Source: Candidatus Dormiibacterota bacterium
Lineage (GTDB): Bacteria > Chloroflexota > Dormibacteria > Dormibacterales > Dormibacteraceae
NCBI GenBank assembly: GCA_024280995.1
Contig: JAMXLM010000037.1
Span: 24,751-88,750 of the forward strand
Direction of reading: 5' to 3'
DNA length: 64,000 nucleotides
The number at the start of each line of letters is the position of its first letter. The stretch's first letter is position 1. The notes under the pieces were generated by a model that saw only the letters and a program-made list of their open reading frames with translations, did no database searches and was not told where the DNA came from. Made by a program: the position numbers and the translations under genes. This document shows, piece by piece, positions 1 through 7,884 of this stretch.

Positions 1-1
1 G

Positions 2-484
2 AAGGTCCGAATCGAAGCGTCGATAGTTATCGACCGTCGAGTGGAAGAGGTGTTCGACTTTGCAGCGATTCGACACCGCGAGAACCACTCGCGGTGGGAC
101 GTTGCCGTCAGCCGGCTCGAGCCCGAGACCACCGGCCCGATGGGCCTGGGATCCAGGTTCACGATCGTGCGCCGAAACCTGGGCCGGGAGGAGGCTCGGA
201 CTTTCACGATCACCGGGTGGGAACCGCCGCGGCTGATGGAAATGCGCACCGAGTCATCGGACTTCGCACTGGTTTTGCGAGGGGAGTACGAGGCGATAGG
301 TGCAGGCGCCACTCGCCACAGGTTGATCGGTGAGGCCACCGTGGCCGGCGCGCGAAGCCTGCTCGCACCTGTGATGAAGGTCAAGTTCTCCCGCGACATC
401 CAGGAGAACTTGCGGCGCATCAAGGCCCTGGTCGAGGCCGAGGCATCGACTCGCCAGGTGAGTGCAGCGATCGGAAGTGCGTGA
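2..484 (+). CDS. SRPBCC / polyketide-cyclase-like protein (5' partial)
   Basis: The reading frame is open from base 2, and the residues before the first internal GTG (position 41) already fit the family's first beta strand (KVRIEASIVIDRRVEEVFDF). The true start therefore lies left of the window and the gene is 5'-truncated. The pattern 'I.R.VEEVFDF' at the front and a long C-terminal helix (about the last 40 residues) are typical of SRPBCC/START-like folds, which bind hydrophobic ligands in a helix-grip cavity. The ligand cannot be read from sequence. A short gap without the array repeat separates it from the next, convergent gene. Confidence 0.75.
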   Translation, partial: KVRIEASIVIDRRVEEVFDFAAIRHRENHSRWDVAVSRLEPETTGPMGLGSRFTIVRRNLGREEARTFTITGWEPPRLMEMRTESSDFALVLRGEYEAIGAGATRHRLIGEATVAGARSLLAPVMKVKFSRDIQENLRRIKALVEAEASTRQVSAAIGSA

Positions 485-579
485 CCACGTCGTCACGCGC
501 GATACCTCCTGCTAACGGGAGGAGGGTACTGCGGCTGAGTAGAAGCAGCCCCTACGATCCAGCTCGCGGGGCCGAATCG

Positions 580-1353
580 CTAATGCTTCCGGCGAAATTT
601 GTCCGGCGGCAGCGCATTGGTACCGCGCGGGCTGATCTCATCCTCTAGGGCTCGGATCGTGGCGGCATAGCCGACCTGCTCGGTGGATTGTGAGACCTCT
701 TGCGGTGAGACCGTGTCGACCATGAAGCGCTGAAGCCGCCGCCCGCTGAACCAGGACGCTCCCCGGAGGATGCCAAGATACGCAAGAACTACGACGACGG
801 CTATGCTGCTCGCGCCGCCGTAGTGCAAAGCGGTGGCATAGATCGCTCCGGATAGGATCCAAACCGCAAATAGCACAACAGTCAGCAGGCGTGACTTGCG
901 TAGGACCAAATCGCTCCGCAGGATTGTTCCCTCACCGGCTGAGACTATTGCGCCGTCGGCGATCCAGCTGGAAGGACGGCGCGAAAAGTCTCCGATCAGG
1001 CTGACTTGAAAGTGTTCTCCCTCAACCCAGCCAACTGCCCGTCCCCCAATTGGCAGGAAGACGGCATAGGCCGGCTCAGGTCTGACCTGTTCCTTCAACA
1101 GCTTGACGACCTGGTTCGTTGGGAGGGGCACCCGCAACTCGAACCGGCCGAGCTTCCACAACCACCACGGAAAGCTTGCCGGCGCGAAGGTTGAGTGGGC
1201 TGGTTCGTCGGTTTTCACTGGTTCCCCTGGGGAGGCAAGCTCGCTCCACGCGAGCGGCAAGTCTCCAGTTAGAGGCGGTCGCAGCCGCGACGAGAACTCG
1301 AGGAACAGCGACCCGAGCAACGCCACGAAGAACAGCACCGAAAGGATGGGCAC
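580..1353 (-). CDS. Hypothetical membrane protein
   Basis: 257 residues. A hydrophobic N-terminal segment (about residues 2-20) and a hydrophobic pair near residues 157-176 and 181-198 suggest three membrane segments. A soluble stretch of about 130 residues lies between the first and second segments. The C-terminal tail is hydrophilic. I do not recognise a family. It lies left of repeat copy a (1383-1430), which sits just upstream of its start, so it looks like a single-gene unit of the repeat-bounded region. Confidence 0.6.
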   Translation of the reverse strand: MPILSVLFFVALLGSLFLEFSSRLRPPLTGDLPLAWSELASPGEPVKTDEPAHSTFAPASFPWWLWKLGRFELRVPLPTNQVVKLLKEQVRPEPAYAVFLPIGGRAVGWVEGEHFQVSLIGDFSRRPSSWIADGAIVSAGEGTILRSDLVLRKSRLLTVVLFAVWILSGAIYATALHYGGASSIAVVVVLAYLGILRGASWFSGRRLQRFMVDTVSPQEVSQSTEQVGYAATIRALEDEISPRGTNALPPDKFRRKH

Positions 1354-1382
1354 GAGCTTGGAAGCTTACGGCAGGCGAATTC

Positions 1383-1430
1383 GGTTCGCGTTGTGGACCT
1401 CGAGCGTAAGCCCGGGTGTAATCAAGCTTT
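1383..1430. repeat. Array repeat copy a (short form)
   Basis: The left arm GGTTCGCGTTGTGGA (1383-1397) is joined directly to an end module CGAGCGTAAGCCCGGGTGT, which continues AATCAAGCTT. The same end module closes copy g (9950-9974). The core GTGGGC and the tRNA fragment present in copy g are missing, as if about 95 bp had been deleted. It lies between the genes at 580-1353 and 1497-2201. Confidence 0.7.
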
Positions 1431-1496
1431 AGGCGCCGAGCCAGAGAACGTCGTGTCGGCCGTACGGCAATGCCCAGTTATGTGCACCAGCCAGGC

Positions 1497-2201
1497 TCAT
1501 GCCCAGTATTCAGCTGAGAGTCCGCGAACGTCGATCTCCAGGTTGAGCTCATCCATCGGTGGTCGAGAAAAGAACCACCGCAGACCAGGGCGACTGAGTT
1601 CGGCAAACCTCGGCAACCCAGTCTCGGCCAACAGCTCATGGTCTGCCCGAGTGCCATAGAGCTGAGCATCTGTCGCCTCGCCCCAGCTCACCCCCAGCGC
1701 GTTCAGGCGCTCGTCAAGTGTCATCACGATCGCTTTCCAGTACGCCGCGAGACCGCCCTCGGTCCCGGGCGGCTCAGGCGCGCCTGAGACCACGAAGGTG
1801 CTTCGCGGCGCTTTCCCCTCGACCGTATGGCAAAACGCATGAAGGCATGGATGCGGCGGGGGCTCGACCTCTGGTGCCACGTTTGTCCGCGCGGGCGCGA
1901 GCTTGCCGTCGACCCTCAGGCCCCACCGCTCGTGCTGAGCGACATATGGGCGGTTGAATTCGTCGAAACCCCGTCGGGACAGTGGTTTCGGAATGCGCAG
2001 CTCCATTGCGCACAACGCAGCGATCGGCCGCCCGGCGGCGTGCAGCGTTCGCTCCACCAGACGGAAGCCTTCATCGAGAGGCGTGTGGTGCGGCGCGTGC
2101 ACACGGACGATGTGATAGCCGGGCTCGGCCACTACCCCTGCTGAGAATGGGCCGTTGTCGGTGGGGAGGAATCGGTATCCGCCCGCTGAGTTGATTTCCA
2201 C
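1497..2201 (-). CDS. RidA (YjgF/UK114)-like protein
   Basis: The protein carries AALCAMELRIPKPLSRRGF, followed by FNRPY and, near the C-terminus, an 'E.DVRG' segment. This is the pattern I associate with a longer RidA-like subfamily often annotated as aminomuconate-deaminase-like; the activity is inference. The frame stays open upstream to 2267, but those codons are part of repeat copy b, so I prefer the internal GTG at 2201, which starts VEINSAGGYRF. The gene is bounded by repeat copy a downstream and copy b upstream, on a short spacing like a cassette. Confidence 0.55.
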   Translation of the reverse strand: MEINSAGGYRFLPTDNGPFSAGVVAEPGYHIVRVHAPHHTPLDEGFRLVERTLHAAGRPIAALCAMELRIPKPLSRRGFDEFNRPYVAQHERWGLRVDGKLAPARTNVAPEVEPPPHPCLHAFCHTVEGKAPRSTFVVSGAPEPPGTEGGLAAYWKAIVMTLDERLNALGVSWGEATDAQLYGTRADHELLAETGLPRFAELSRPGLRWFFSRPPMDELNLEIDVRGLSAEYWA

Positions 2202-2237
2202 GGTGCAAACGTAACCCCGCGCCCATGTCTCGGGATT

Positions 2238-2310
2238 GTGGGCCGCAGTTTCCGTAACGCGAACCAACCGACGATGACCGCTCGGCCGATCAGCCTCTGT
2301 GCACCGGGAC
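2238..2310. repeat. Array repeat copy b (core plus right arm)
   Basis: Core GTGGGCCG at 2238, then TTTCCGTAACGCGAACC and an extension that includes TCGGCCGATCAGCCTCTGTG. Nothing resembling the left arm precedes the core. It lies upstream of the RidA-like gene and overlaps the unlikely early start of its frame. Confidence 0.8.
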
Positions 2311-2371
2311 CCAAGTCGATCCGGCTCTGACTGAGTGGCACCGTAGCCGGTTAGTGTTCTTCCGAGACTAG

Positions 2372-2824
2372 GTGAAGCCAGAGCGAGAGAGGCTAGGACC
2401 GGAATTCGTCAAGTTGCGCCTCCAGGCGCCAGACGGAACGGTCGAAACGCCTTGGGCAATCGACCTTGGGGGAGGGACGTACAGGCTGGACAACATTCCG
2501 TTCTTCGCCTATGGCGTTTCAGCTGATGACATCGTTCAAGCAGCGCCTGAGGCGGATGGCGTGCTCAAGTTCATGAAGGTTGTGAAGCCATCGGGCAACC
2601 GCACCCTGAGGATTGCCTTTAAGGACAAAGTCACGAAGACGGAGCCGCTGCTCATCCGCCTGACAGAAATGGGTGTCGGCTGGGAGGGGGCCTTCGCAAA
2701 GCTGATCGCTTTGAGTGTTCCTCCTGAAACCAATGTTCAGAAGGTCGTCGATCTCCTGAATCAGTCAGGAGAAGACTGGGAATTTGCGAATCCGACCTGG
2801 GAAGGGCTCCACTCCGGCGAATGA
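2372..2824 (+). CDS. DUF4265 domain-containing protein
   Basis: 150 residues from a GTG start. The block ETPWAIDLGGGTYRLDNIP followed by FFAYGVSADDIV and VVKPSGNRTLRI is the hallmark of DUF4265, a family of small proteins of unknown function common in genomic islands and near immunity-type genes. There is no signal peptide or membrane segment. The gene sits alone between repeat copies b (2238-2310) and c (2866-2925). Confidence 0.85.
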   Translation: MKPERERLGPEFVKLRLQAPDGTVETPWAIDLGGGTYRLDNIPFFAYGVSADDIVQAAPEADGVLKFMKVVKPSGNRTLRIAFKDKVTKTEPLLIRLTEMGVGWEGAFAKLIALSVPPETNVQKVVDLLNQSGEDWEFANPTWEGLHSGE

Positions 2825-2865
2825 CACAGCTTGCAACAAACTGGACCACCGCGCTCGCGCCGTGG

Positions 2866-2925
2866 TAGGGGCCGTAGTTTCCATAACGCGAACCAGTTGA
2901 CGGTGATTGGTCGGCCCTTGACCCT
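2866..2925. repeat. Array repeat copy c (core plus right arm)
   Basis: A degenerate core GGGGCCGTAG is followed by TTTCCATAACGCGAACC and an extension containing TTGACGGTGATTGGTCGGCC. It lies between the DUF4265 gene and the gene at 3050. Confidence 0.75.
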
Positions 2926-3049
2926 TCGCTGGCGACCGAATGCGAAGGCGGTTAGAAAGAGTCCGACGGCCAACGTCACGCCGCCGGCGATGAACGCAGT
3001 GGTCAGAGATGGTAATCGCCGGGGCGCGAGCTAGGGCACACTTCGTGCC

Positions 3050-3835
3050 GTGGGTCGCAGGAACTTCGACTCGTTCGAAGAGGTGTTGAGATCGGTCGCC
3101 GAGCACAAGGCTGCCGCGGCCAAGGCGCACCTCGCCGGCGCCGACCCTACCGCCGAGAAGCCTCGTGATGTGTACGTCGGCGCCTGCGCGGCGATCGCGC
3201 AGGCCTTGGTGCCTGACGGATTTCGCTACCTCAAGAGCAAGCACGCGCTCGACCGAATGGTCGGAGCATTTGTTCACCGCGTGTCCTTCCAGTCCAGTGC
3301 CGAGAACATCGCCGGTCAAAGCGTCGTTTTGTGGATGCATGCCAATGTGCGGTGCAAGGACCTGGCAATTTGGCGCTCTCATCAGTCAAACCCACTCCGG
3401 ACGGATGATTGGGTCGCTGGCGGTATGGTCCACAACCTCACCCGCGAGCACGCCATGATCGAATGGCAGCTCGCCGACCCGAAGTCGCGTTCCGCCGTGA
3501 TCGGGGATGCGCAGGAGTTCGCACGGACCGTCGTCCTCGGATATTTCGCACTCTTCGAGGATCCCCAGCGGACGGTGGCCGAACTACTCACGGCTCAGAT
3601 CAACGCCTTCAGCATCGGCGATCAGATCGAGTTTGTGCTCTGCTTCGCGGGGCCACAGGAGGCCAATCAAGTCCTGCAGCGCTTCGTCGAGCATCGAAGC
3701 GACCTGCACAGCCAGATGCGTCGCGCAATAGAACGCGTCGATCGAGAAGGCTTTCCCGAGTACTCGCCCAGCGGCTATGCCGACGTGGTGGCGTGGGTTC
3801 GTAAGGCCTATCGGCTCGAACCAGCCATCGGGTAG
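3050..3835 (+). CDS. Hypothetical protein
   Basis: 261 residues from a GTG start, soluble, with no signal peptide. The middle contains 'FRYLKSKHALDR' and 'FVHRVSFQSS', then 'SVVLWMHANVR', weakly recalling DUF4304-type proteins (a beta-rich core that begins 'F.....' and 'f.r'). I would not assign that family without a profile search. The gene stands alone between repeat copies c and d. A short GCCTAA/TTAGGC inverted repeat at 3869-3897 just after the stop could end its transcript. Confidence 0.6.
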   Translation: MGRRNFDSFEEVLRSVAEHKAAAAKAHLAGADPTAEKPRDVYVGACAAIAQALVPDGFRYLKSKHALDRMVGAFVHRVSFQSSAENIAGQSVVLWMHANVRCKDLAIWRSHQSNPLRTDDWVAGGMVHNLTREHAMIEWQLADPKSRSAVIGDAQEFARTVVLGYFALFEDPQRTVAELLTAQINAFSIGDQIEFVLCFAGPQEANQVLQRFVEHRSDLHSQMRRAIERVDREGFPEYSPSGYADVVAWVRKAYRLEPAIG

Positions 3836-3903
3836 GCGCCAGTCAGCGAGCTGCCAGCGTTGGGGTGCGCCTAACCCAGTTCGCAAGATGATTAGGCGGC
3901 CTC

Positions 3904-3972
3904 GGTTCGCGTTATGGAAAAGCGCCCGAATTGGTGGTGGGCCGCGGTGGACTCGAACCACCTGCCTCCGCG
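3904..3972. repeat. Array repeat copy d with tRNA-Ile 3' fragment
   Basis: Left arm GGTTCGCGTTATGGAAA (3904-3920), then CCGAATTGG, then 3938-3972, which is identical over 35 bp to the 3' part of the intact tRNA-Ile gene (12349-12383): acceptor 3' strand, T arm, variable loop and the anticodon-stem 3' strand. The 3' CCA is also encoded. The surrounding gap (3836-4085) holds nothing else recognisable except a short hairpin at 3869-3897. Confidence 0.85.
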
Positions 3973-4085
3973 GGAATCGGCGTAAGCCAGCGCGTCGCGC
4001 AAGTTTTCTGGCGCGCCGCGTCATGCGATGCAACTGATCCGACGTCGAGGCCCGTGACTTCACCCCTGCGGTCCTCGCACGTCGA

Positions 4086-7070
4086 ATGCAAGGGGGTAGA
4101 CACTTGCACGCGAGCAGTTTCGTTCGAGAACCGCGACAGGTCGCACCGATCGTCAAGACCCCAGAACCAAAAATTCGGATTCGACGCTCGCTCAAGCGCG
4201 CGTTGGTGATCGCATCGGTTTGCCTGGTCCTGGCAAGCGGGCTTTTCAACGGGTCGTTGTCGATTCACGCGATCGCCGCTGTCAGGCAGGGCGGCATCAA
4301 CGTCGAACCGTCGGCACGACCGTGGCGTTACGTCGGCGCAAACCCGGATTCCTGGTGGTGTGTGCAGCCGAACTGCATCACCGATCCAACCGCGCTGATC
4401 CAGACCGAGCTCAGCTACGCGCATCAACTCGGCGTCGCCGACCTCCGCCTGGAGTTTCCGTGGTTTCTGCTCGAACCCGGCAACGGCGTATACGACTGGT
4501 CACGCGCCGACCAGATCATGGTCGCCGCGCAAGCCGCGGGCGTCACGATCCAACCCATCATCGTGTTCACGCCGGCGTGGGCCGGAGCGAACACCACGGT
4601 GGCCCCGAGCGCATCAGATTTTTCCGCGTTCGTGACCACGTTGGTGCGTCGGTACGACCACCAGATCCCGGTCATCGAGATGTGGAACGAGGCCGATCAC
4701 GGCCATTACTGGAACTCGGGCGAGACCGCGTATGTCCAATCGATCCTCAACCCGGGTTACGCGGCTGTGAAAGCCGTCGACGCCTCGATCAAGGTCGAGG
4801 TCAGCGGGACGGCGAACGACCCCACGACCAACGGTTGGCTGACGACGCTCTATTCGCTTGGCGCGCAGTACGACGTCATGTCGTTTCACAACTACTCCGG
4901 CAGCGCGCTGTCCGAGGCGCAGTCGATCCAGTCGGTGATGGCCGCGCACAACGACAGCAGGCCGATATGGCTCGGCGAGTACAGCGTCGATTCAACGCTC
5001 GGCGATCAGTCGTCCCTCATCACGAGCGTGCTGACGAGCGCATCACCGATCGCGATGGCGCAGTGGTACAACCTCCGCGACGACGGCGCGTACAACTGCT
5101 GCCCTCCAGCGCTCGCCGTGTCGGCGAACTGGGGAGTCATGACGTCGAGCTATATGGCAAAACCGGCGTTCGCGACGATGCAGTCCCTGCTCACCGGGGC
5201 GTCGCCCGCACCTTCACCGTCGCCATCTCCATTGCCATCAACGATGCCGGCCCCGTCACCGTCTCCAGCCCCTTTACCGTCGCCATCGTCATCGCCGTCG
5301 CCGTCGCCTTCGCCCTCACCATCGCCGGCGCCGTCATCGTCAAGCATTGGCGGGCTGCACGTCGTCGGTAACCACCTCGTCGACGGCAACGGCAACGCCG
5401 TGGTCCTTCACGGAGCCGACATGGCGGGCACCGAGTTCGTCTGCGCGCAGGGCTGGAGCTCCGATCCGTTCGGCGGCCAGGCTGAGGACGACCCTCTGAC
5501 GTTCGCGGCGATGAAGTCGTGGAACGTCAACGTCGTCAGAGTCCCCCTCAATGAGGACTGCTGGCTCGGGATCAACGGCGTCAAGATCTCCGCGGCCACC
5601 TACCAGGCCACAATCGTCAAGCTCGTTGCCGACCTGCGTGCCGCAGGCTTTTACGTCATCGTCGATCTGCACTGGTCGGCGCCCGGCTCGCAACTGGCGT
5701 TGAGCCAGAATCCCGCGCCCGACGAGGACCACTCACCCGCCTTCTGGAAGTCGGTCGCGGCGACCTTCGCGTCCGACACCGGCGTGATCTACGACCTGTA
5801 CAACGAGCCGTTCTTCTACTGGATCGCGCCGGGCGGTCCGGACGAAAACACATGCCTCTGGAACGGATGCACGCTGACGCAGTACGAGACAGGCGGCACG
5901 CCGTTCACCATCACCGCGAACTGGCAGTCGGCCGGTTTCAACGAGCTCATCGGCGACGTCCGCGCCGCCGGGGCGACGAACGTGATCATGGCGGGCGGCA
6001 CCAACTGGGCGCGCGACCTTTCCGGATGGCTCGCCCACCGTCCGGCCGACGGGAACACGATCGCGTCCTGGCACAGCTACCCCTCCGCCAACCCGAGCCT
6101 GCTCAGCGAGTGTGCGGCGCAGTGGTGCTGGGACCAGGTGATCGCACCGCTGGCGGAGCAGGTGCCGGTCGTCGTCGGCGAGACGGGCGACTCGACGGCG
6201 GGTCCGGAAACTTACCTGCCGACCTTCCTACCGTGGGCAAGCGCGCATGGACTCAACGTCGCCGCATGGACCTGGAACGCCTGGAACAACTCCGACGACG
6301 TCCTCGTCACGAACATGCAGACAGGCGCGCCCACGGCTGGTGAGGGCGCCACGTACAGGGGATGGCTCGGCGGGCTCCCTCCGGCGCCGTCGCCTCTGCC
6401 GTCACCGTCGCCGTCGGCATCGCCGTCCCCCTCGCCATCACCGTCGCCTCTGCCGTCGCCTCTGCCGTCACCGTCGCCCAGCCCATCCCCGTCGCCATCG
6501 CCGTCGCCCGCAGGCTCCGGCACCGTGATCTTCAGCGACAACTTCACGGCGGACAAGCACGGCACCACCCCATCGGGATGGAGCGTCGTCGGACTCAACT
6601 GCACATGGACCGTGAGCGACACCGCCCACTACCTCGCGCATGGCGGTTCGGTGGGAAGCCTGACCACAGGCAGCTCCGCCTGGTCGAATTACGCGATGAG
6701 CGTCTCGGTCAAGCCGACCGCTTGGACCAGTGAGGGCGACGGCGCGCTGTTCGCGGTCAACGGATCGAACCACTACAGCGTGCTGATCGTCGGCGGCACC
6801 CAACTCCGCCTCAACAAGTCGGTCTCCGGTGTGGAGACCAGCCTCGCGGCCGTTCCCTATGCCTTCACTTCGAGCAGCTGGTACACGATCAGCGCCTACA
6901 TGAGTGGTGGCCTCCTCTCTGTCTACGTCAACTCGGTGCTGGTGATCCAGGTCCATGACTCGACGCTCACGTCGGGGGCCATCGGGCTCGAGGCCAACGA
7001 TTCGGCGTCGTTCGACAACGTCACCGTCACTCAGCTTGGCGCTACGCCGGTCGCGGCCGGGCCGATCTGA
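4086..7070 (+). CDS. Secreted bi-catalytic glycoside hydrolase (GH39-like + GH5 cellulase + concanavalin-like domain)
   Basis: 994 residues. A basic N-terminus and a hydrophobic stretch (about residues 35-60) suggest Sec export. Domain 1 (about 65-370) is a clan GH-A barrel of GH39 type; its likely acid/base is E202 (EMWNEAD) and its nucleophile E298 (WLGEYS). A Pro-Ser-rich linker (about 375-420) leads to a GH5 cellulase domain (about 420-760) with acid/base E574 (YNEP) and nucleophile E699 (VGETG). A second Pro-Ser linker (about 765-815) joins a laminin-G/DUF1080-like beta-sandwich (about 818-985). It probably degrades plant polysaccharide outside the cell. It is by far the largest gene in the repeat-bounded region and ends in a strong hairpin terminator. 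Confidence 0.9.
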   Translation: MQGGRHLHASSFVREPRQVAPIVKTPEPKIRIRRSLKRALVIASVCLVLASGLFNGSLSIHAIAAVRQGGINVEPSARPWRYVGANPDSWWCVQPNCITDPTALIQTELSYAHQLGVADLRLEFPWFLLEPGNGVYDWSRADQIMVAAQAAGVTIQPIIVFTPAWAGANTTVAPSASDFSAFVTTLVRRYDHQIPVIEMWNEADHGHYWNSGETAYVQSILNPGYAAVKAVDASIKVEVSGTANDPTTNGWLTTLYSLGAQYDVMSFHNYSGSALSEAQSIQSVMAAHNDSRPIWLGEYSVDSTLGDQSSLITSVLTSASPIAMAQWYNLRDDGAYNCCPPALAVSANWGVMTSSYMAKPAFATMQSLLTGASPAPSPSPSPLPSTMPAPSPSPAPLPSPSSSPSPSPSPSPSPAPSSSSIGGLHVVGNHLVDGNGNAVVLHGADMAGTEFVCAQGWSSDPFGGQAEDDPLTFAAMKSWNVNVVRVPLNEDCWLGINGVKISAATYQATIVKLVADLRAAGFYVIVDLHWSAPGSQLALSQNPAPDEDHSPAFWKSVAATFASDTGVIYDLYNEPFFYWIAPGGPDENTCLWNGCTLTQYETGGTPFTITANWQSAGFNELIGDVRAAGATNVIMAGGTNWARDLSGWLAHRPADGNTIASWHSYPSANPSLLSECAAQWCWDQVIAPLAEQVPVVVGETGDSTAGPETYLPTFLPWASAHGLNVAAWTWNAWNNSDDVLVTNMQTGAPTAGEGATYRGWLGGLPPAPSPLPSPSPSASPSPSPSPSPLPSPLPSPSPSPSPSPSPSPAGSGTVIFSDNFTADKHGTTPSGWSVVGLNCTWTVSDTAHYLAHGGSVGSLTTGSSAWSNYAMSVSVKPTAWTSEGDGALFAVNGSNHYSVLIVGGTQLRLNKSVSGVETSLAAVPYAFTSSSWYTISAYMSGGLLSVYVNSVLVIQVHDSTLTSGAIGLEANDSASFDNVTVTQLGATPVAAGPI

Positions 7071-7083
7071 TCCGAAAGAAACA

Positions 7084-7114
7084 AGGGCTTGCCTCGTCGC
7101 ATGAGGCAAGCCCT
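7084..7114 (+). terminator. Hairpin terminator after the cellulase gene
   Basis: A perfect 12-bp inverted repeat with arms AGGGCTTGCCTC and GAGGCAAGCCCT and a 7-nt loop starts 13 bases after the stop codon. No clear T-run follows directly, so it may act as a bidirectional or factor-assisted terminator, also serving the convergent gene that ends at 7282. Confidence 0.75.
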
Positions 7115-7148
7115 CGGGTAGCGGGCGTTTTCCGCACGAATTCGACGA

Positions 7149-7230
7149 GGGAAAGCCCGTGAACAGAGTGGTGGGCGCGGTTTCCGTGACGCGAACCAAC
7201 CGGACTGGCTTGGTCGGCCGATTAGTCTGA
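7149..7230. repeat. Array repeat copy e
   Basis: A remnant left arm (GGGAAAGCCCGTGAA), core GTGGGC, right arm TTTCCGTGACGCGAACC and the extension TGGTCGGCCGATTAGTCTG. It lies between the cellulase terminator and the pRiA4b ORF-3-like gene. Confidence 0.8.
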
Positions 7231-7281
7231 GAAGAGGGATCGCGTATCGAGCGCCGTGCTTGTGCGGTGATCTCCATAGGT

Positions 7282-7785
7282 TCATGACTCCGCGCCCTCG
7301 CCTGTAGTCCTCCCGTACTGATCGGGTATCTGGCCCCAGCCGAAAAACGCCGTGGGCTTTGACGGAACCATGCCGAGTCGTTCCAGCGGGTCTATCAAGT
7401 CGTTTGACACCGTGCATCGGTGTGTCCAGTCGTCGCCCAAGTCGAAAATGTAGACAAACTGATCCCCGAGCGAGAGTCGACTGAGCTTTGACCGGCGGTC
7501 GTCAACGAGATCCTCTTCGGCGTCCTCGTCCACGGGTCCAACGCGAGTGCCGTCGCCCAGCTGAAACTCGTGGAGGTGACCGCGGTCCCACCGGGCAAAA
7601 CCGTCATCGATCGCGTTTGCGAGGTCAGCGAAGGAATGATCGGGTGCTGCCGCGAACAGCCGACCTGGAGCAGGCGAGAATTCTTGCCCGCGGCCGTCGG
7701 TCAACTCCACCTTTATAGCCAGCCATCCGGCATTGCGCCGTTTGAAGGAGCGTCCAGGACCGGGCCGCCGACCCGTGCGCCGCAT
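7282..7785 (-). CDS. Plasmid pRiA4b ORF-3-like protein
   Basis: 167 residues. The segment 'FADLANAIDDGFARWDRGHLHEF' (read in pieces), followed by an acidic stretch and FVYIFDLGDDWTHRCTV, is characteristic of the pRiA4b ORF-3-like fold, which is frequent on plasmids, islands and in cassettes. Function is unknown. The Arg-rich first 18 residues may be an overlong start. It is transcribed away from the fic gene across an AT-rich intergenic region rich in inverted repeats. Confidence 0.8.
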   Translation of the reverse strand: MRRTGRRPGPGRSFKRRNAGWLAIKVELTDGRGQEFSPAPGRLFAAAPDHSFADLANAIDDGFARWDRGHLHEFQLGDGTRVGPVDEDAEEDLVDDRRSKLSRLSLGDQFVYIFDLGDDWTHRCTVSNDLIDPLERLGMVPSKPTAFFGWGQIPDQYGRTTGEGAES

Positions 7786-7805
7786 TCACATGGACTATGA
7801 TCTCA

Positions 7806-7860
7806 AGTAGGTTGCGTTGACTAATTAGTTAGGGCAGGATGCAGCAACCTATTAGGTTGA
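7806..7860. promoter_or_regulatory. AT-rich operator-like region upstream of fic
   Basis: This stretch is visibly richer in A+T than its surroundings. It contains an inverted pair TAGGTTGC (7808-7815) / GCAACCTA (7844-7851), the palindrome CTAATTAG (7821-7828) and the 13-nt palindrome AACCTATTAGGTT (7846-7858). It lies between the divergent genes at 7785 and 7885 and is the only gap after 1,383 without the array repeat. I read it as a shared promoter/operator; the binding protein is unknown. Confidence 0.5.
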
Positions 7861-7884
7861 GTTGTAGAATTTGGCTGCCATAAC

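Noticed and set aside
3869..3897. Minimal attC from GCCTAAC to ATTAGGC
   Set aside because: The 29-bp span is too short for an attC site, and the second core is off by one base; more likely a small hairpin after the gene ending at 3835.
5200..6520. Direct short repeats in the cellulase gene as a CRISPR or minisatellite
   Set aside because: The CCGTCGCC-type repeats are in frame and encode the Pro-Ser linkers.
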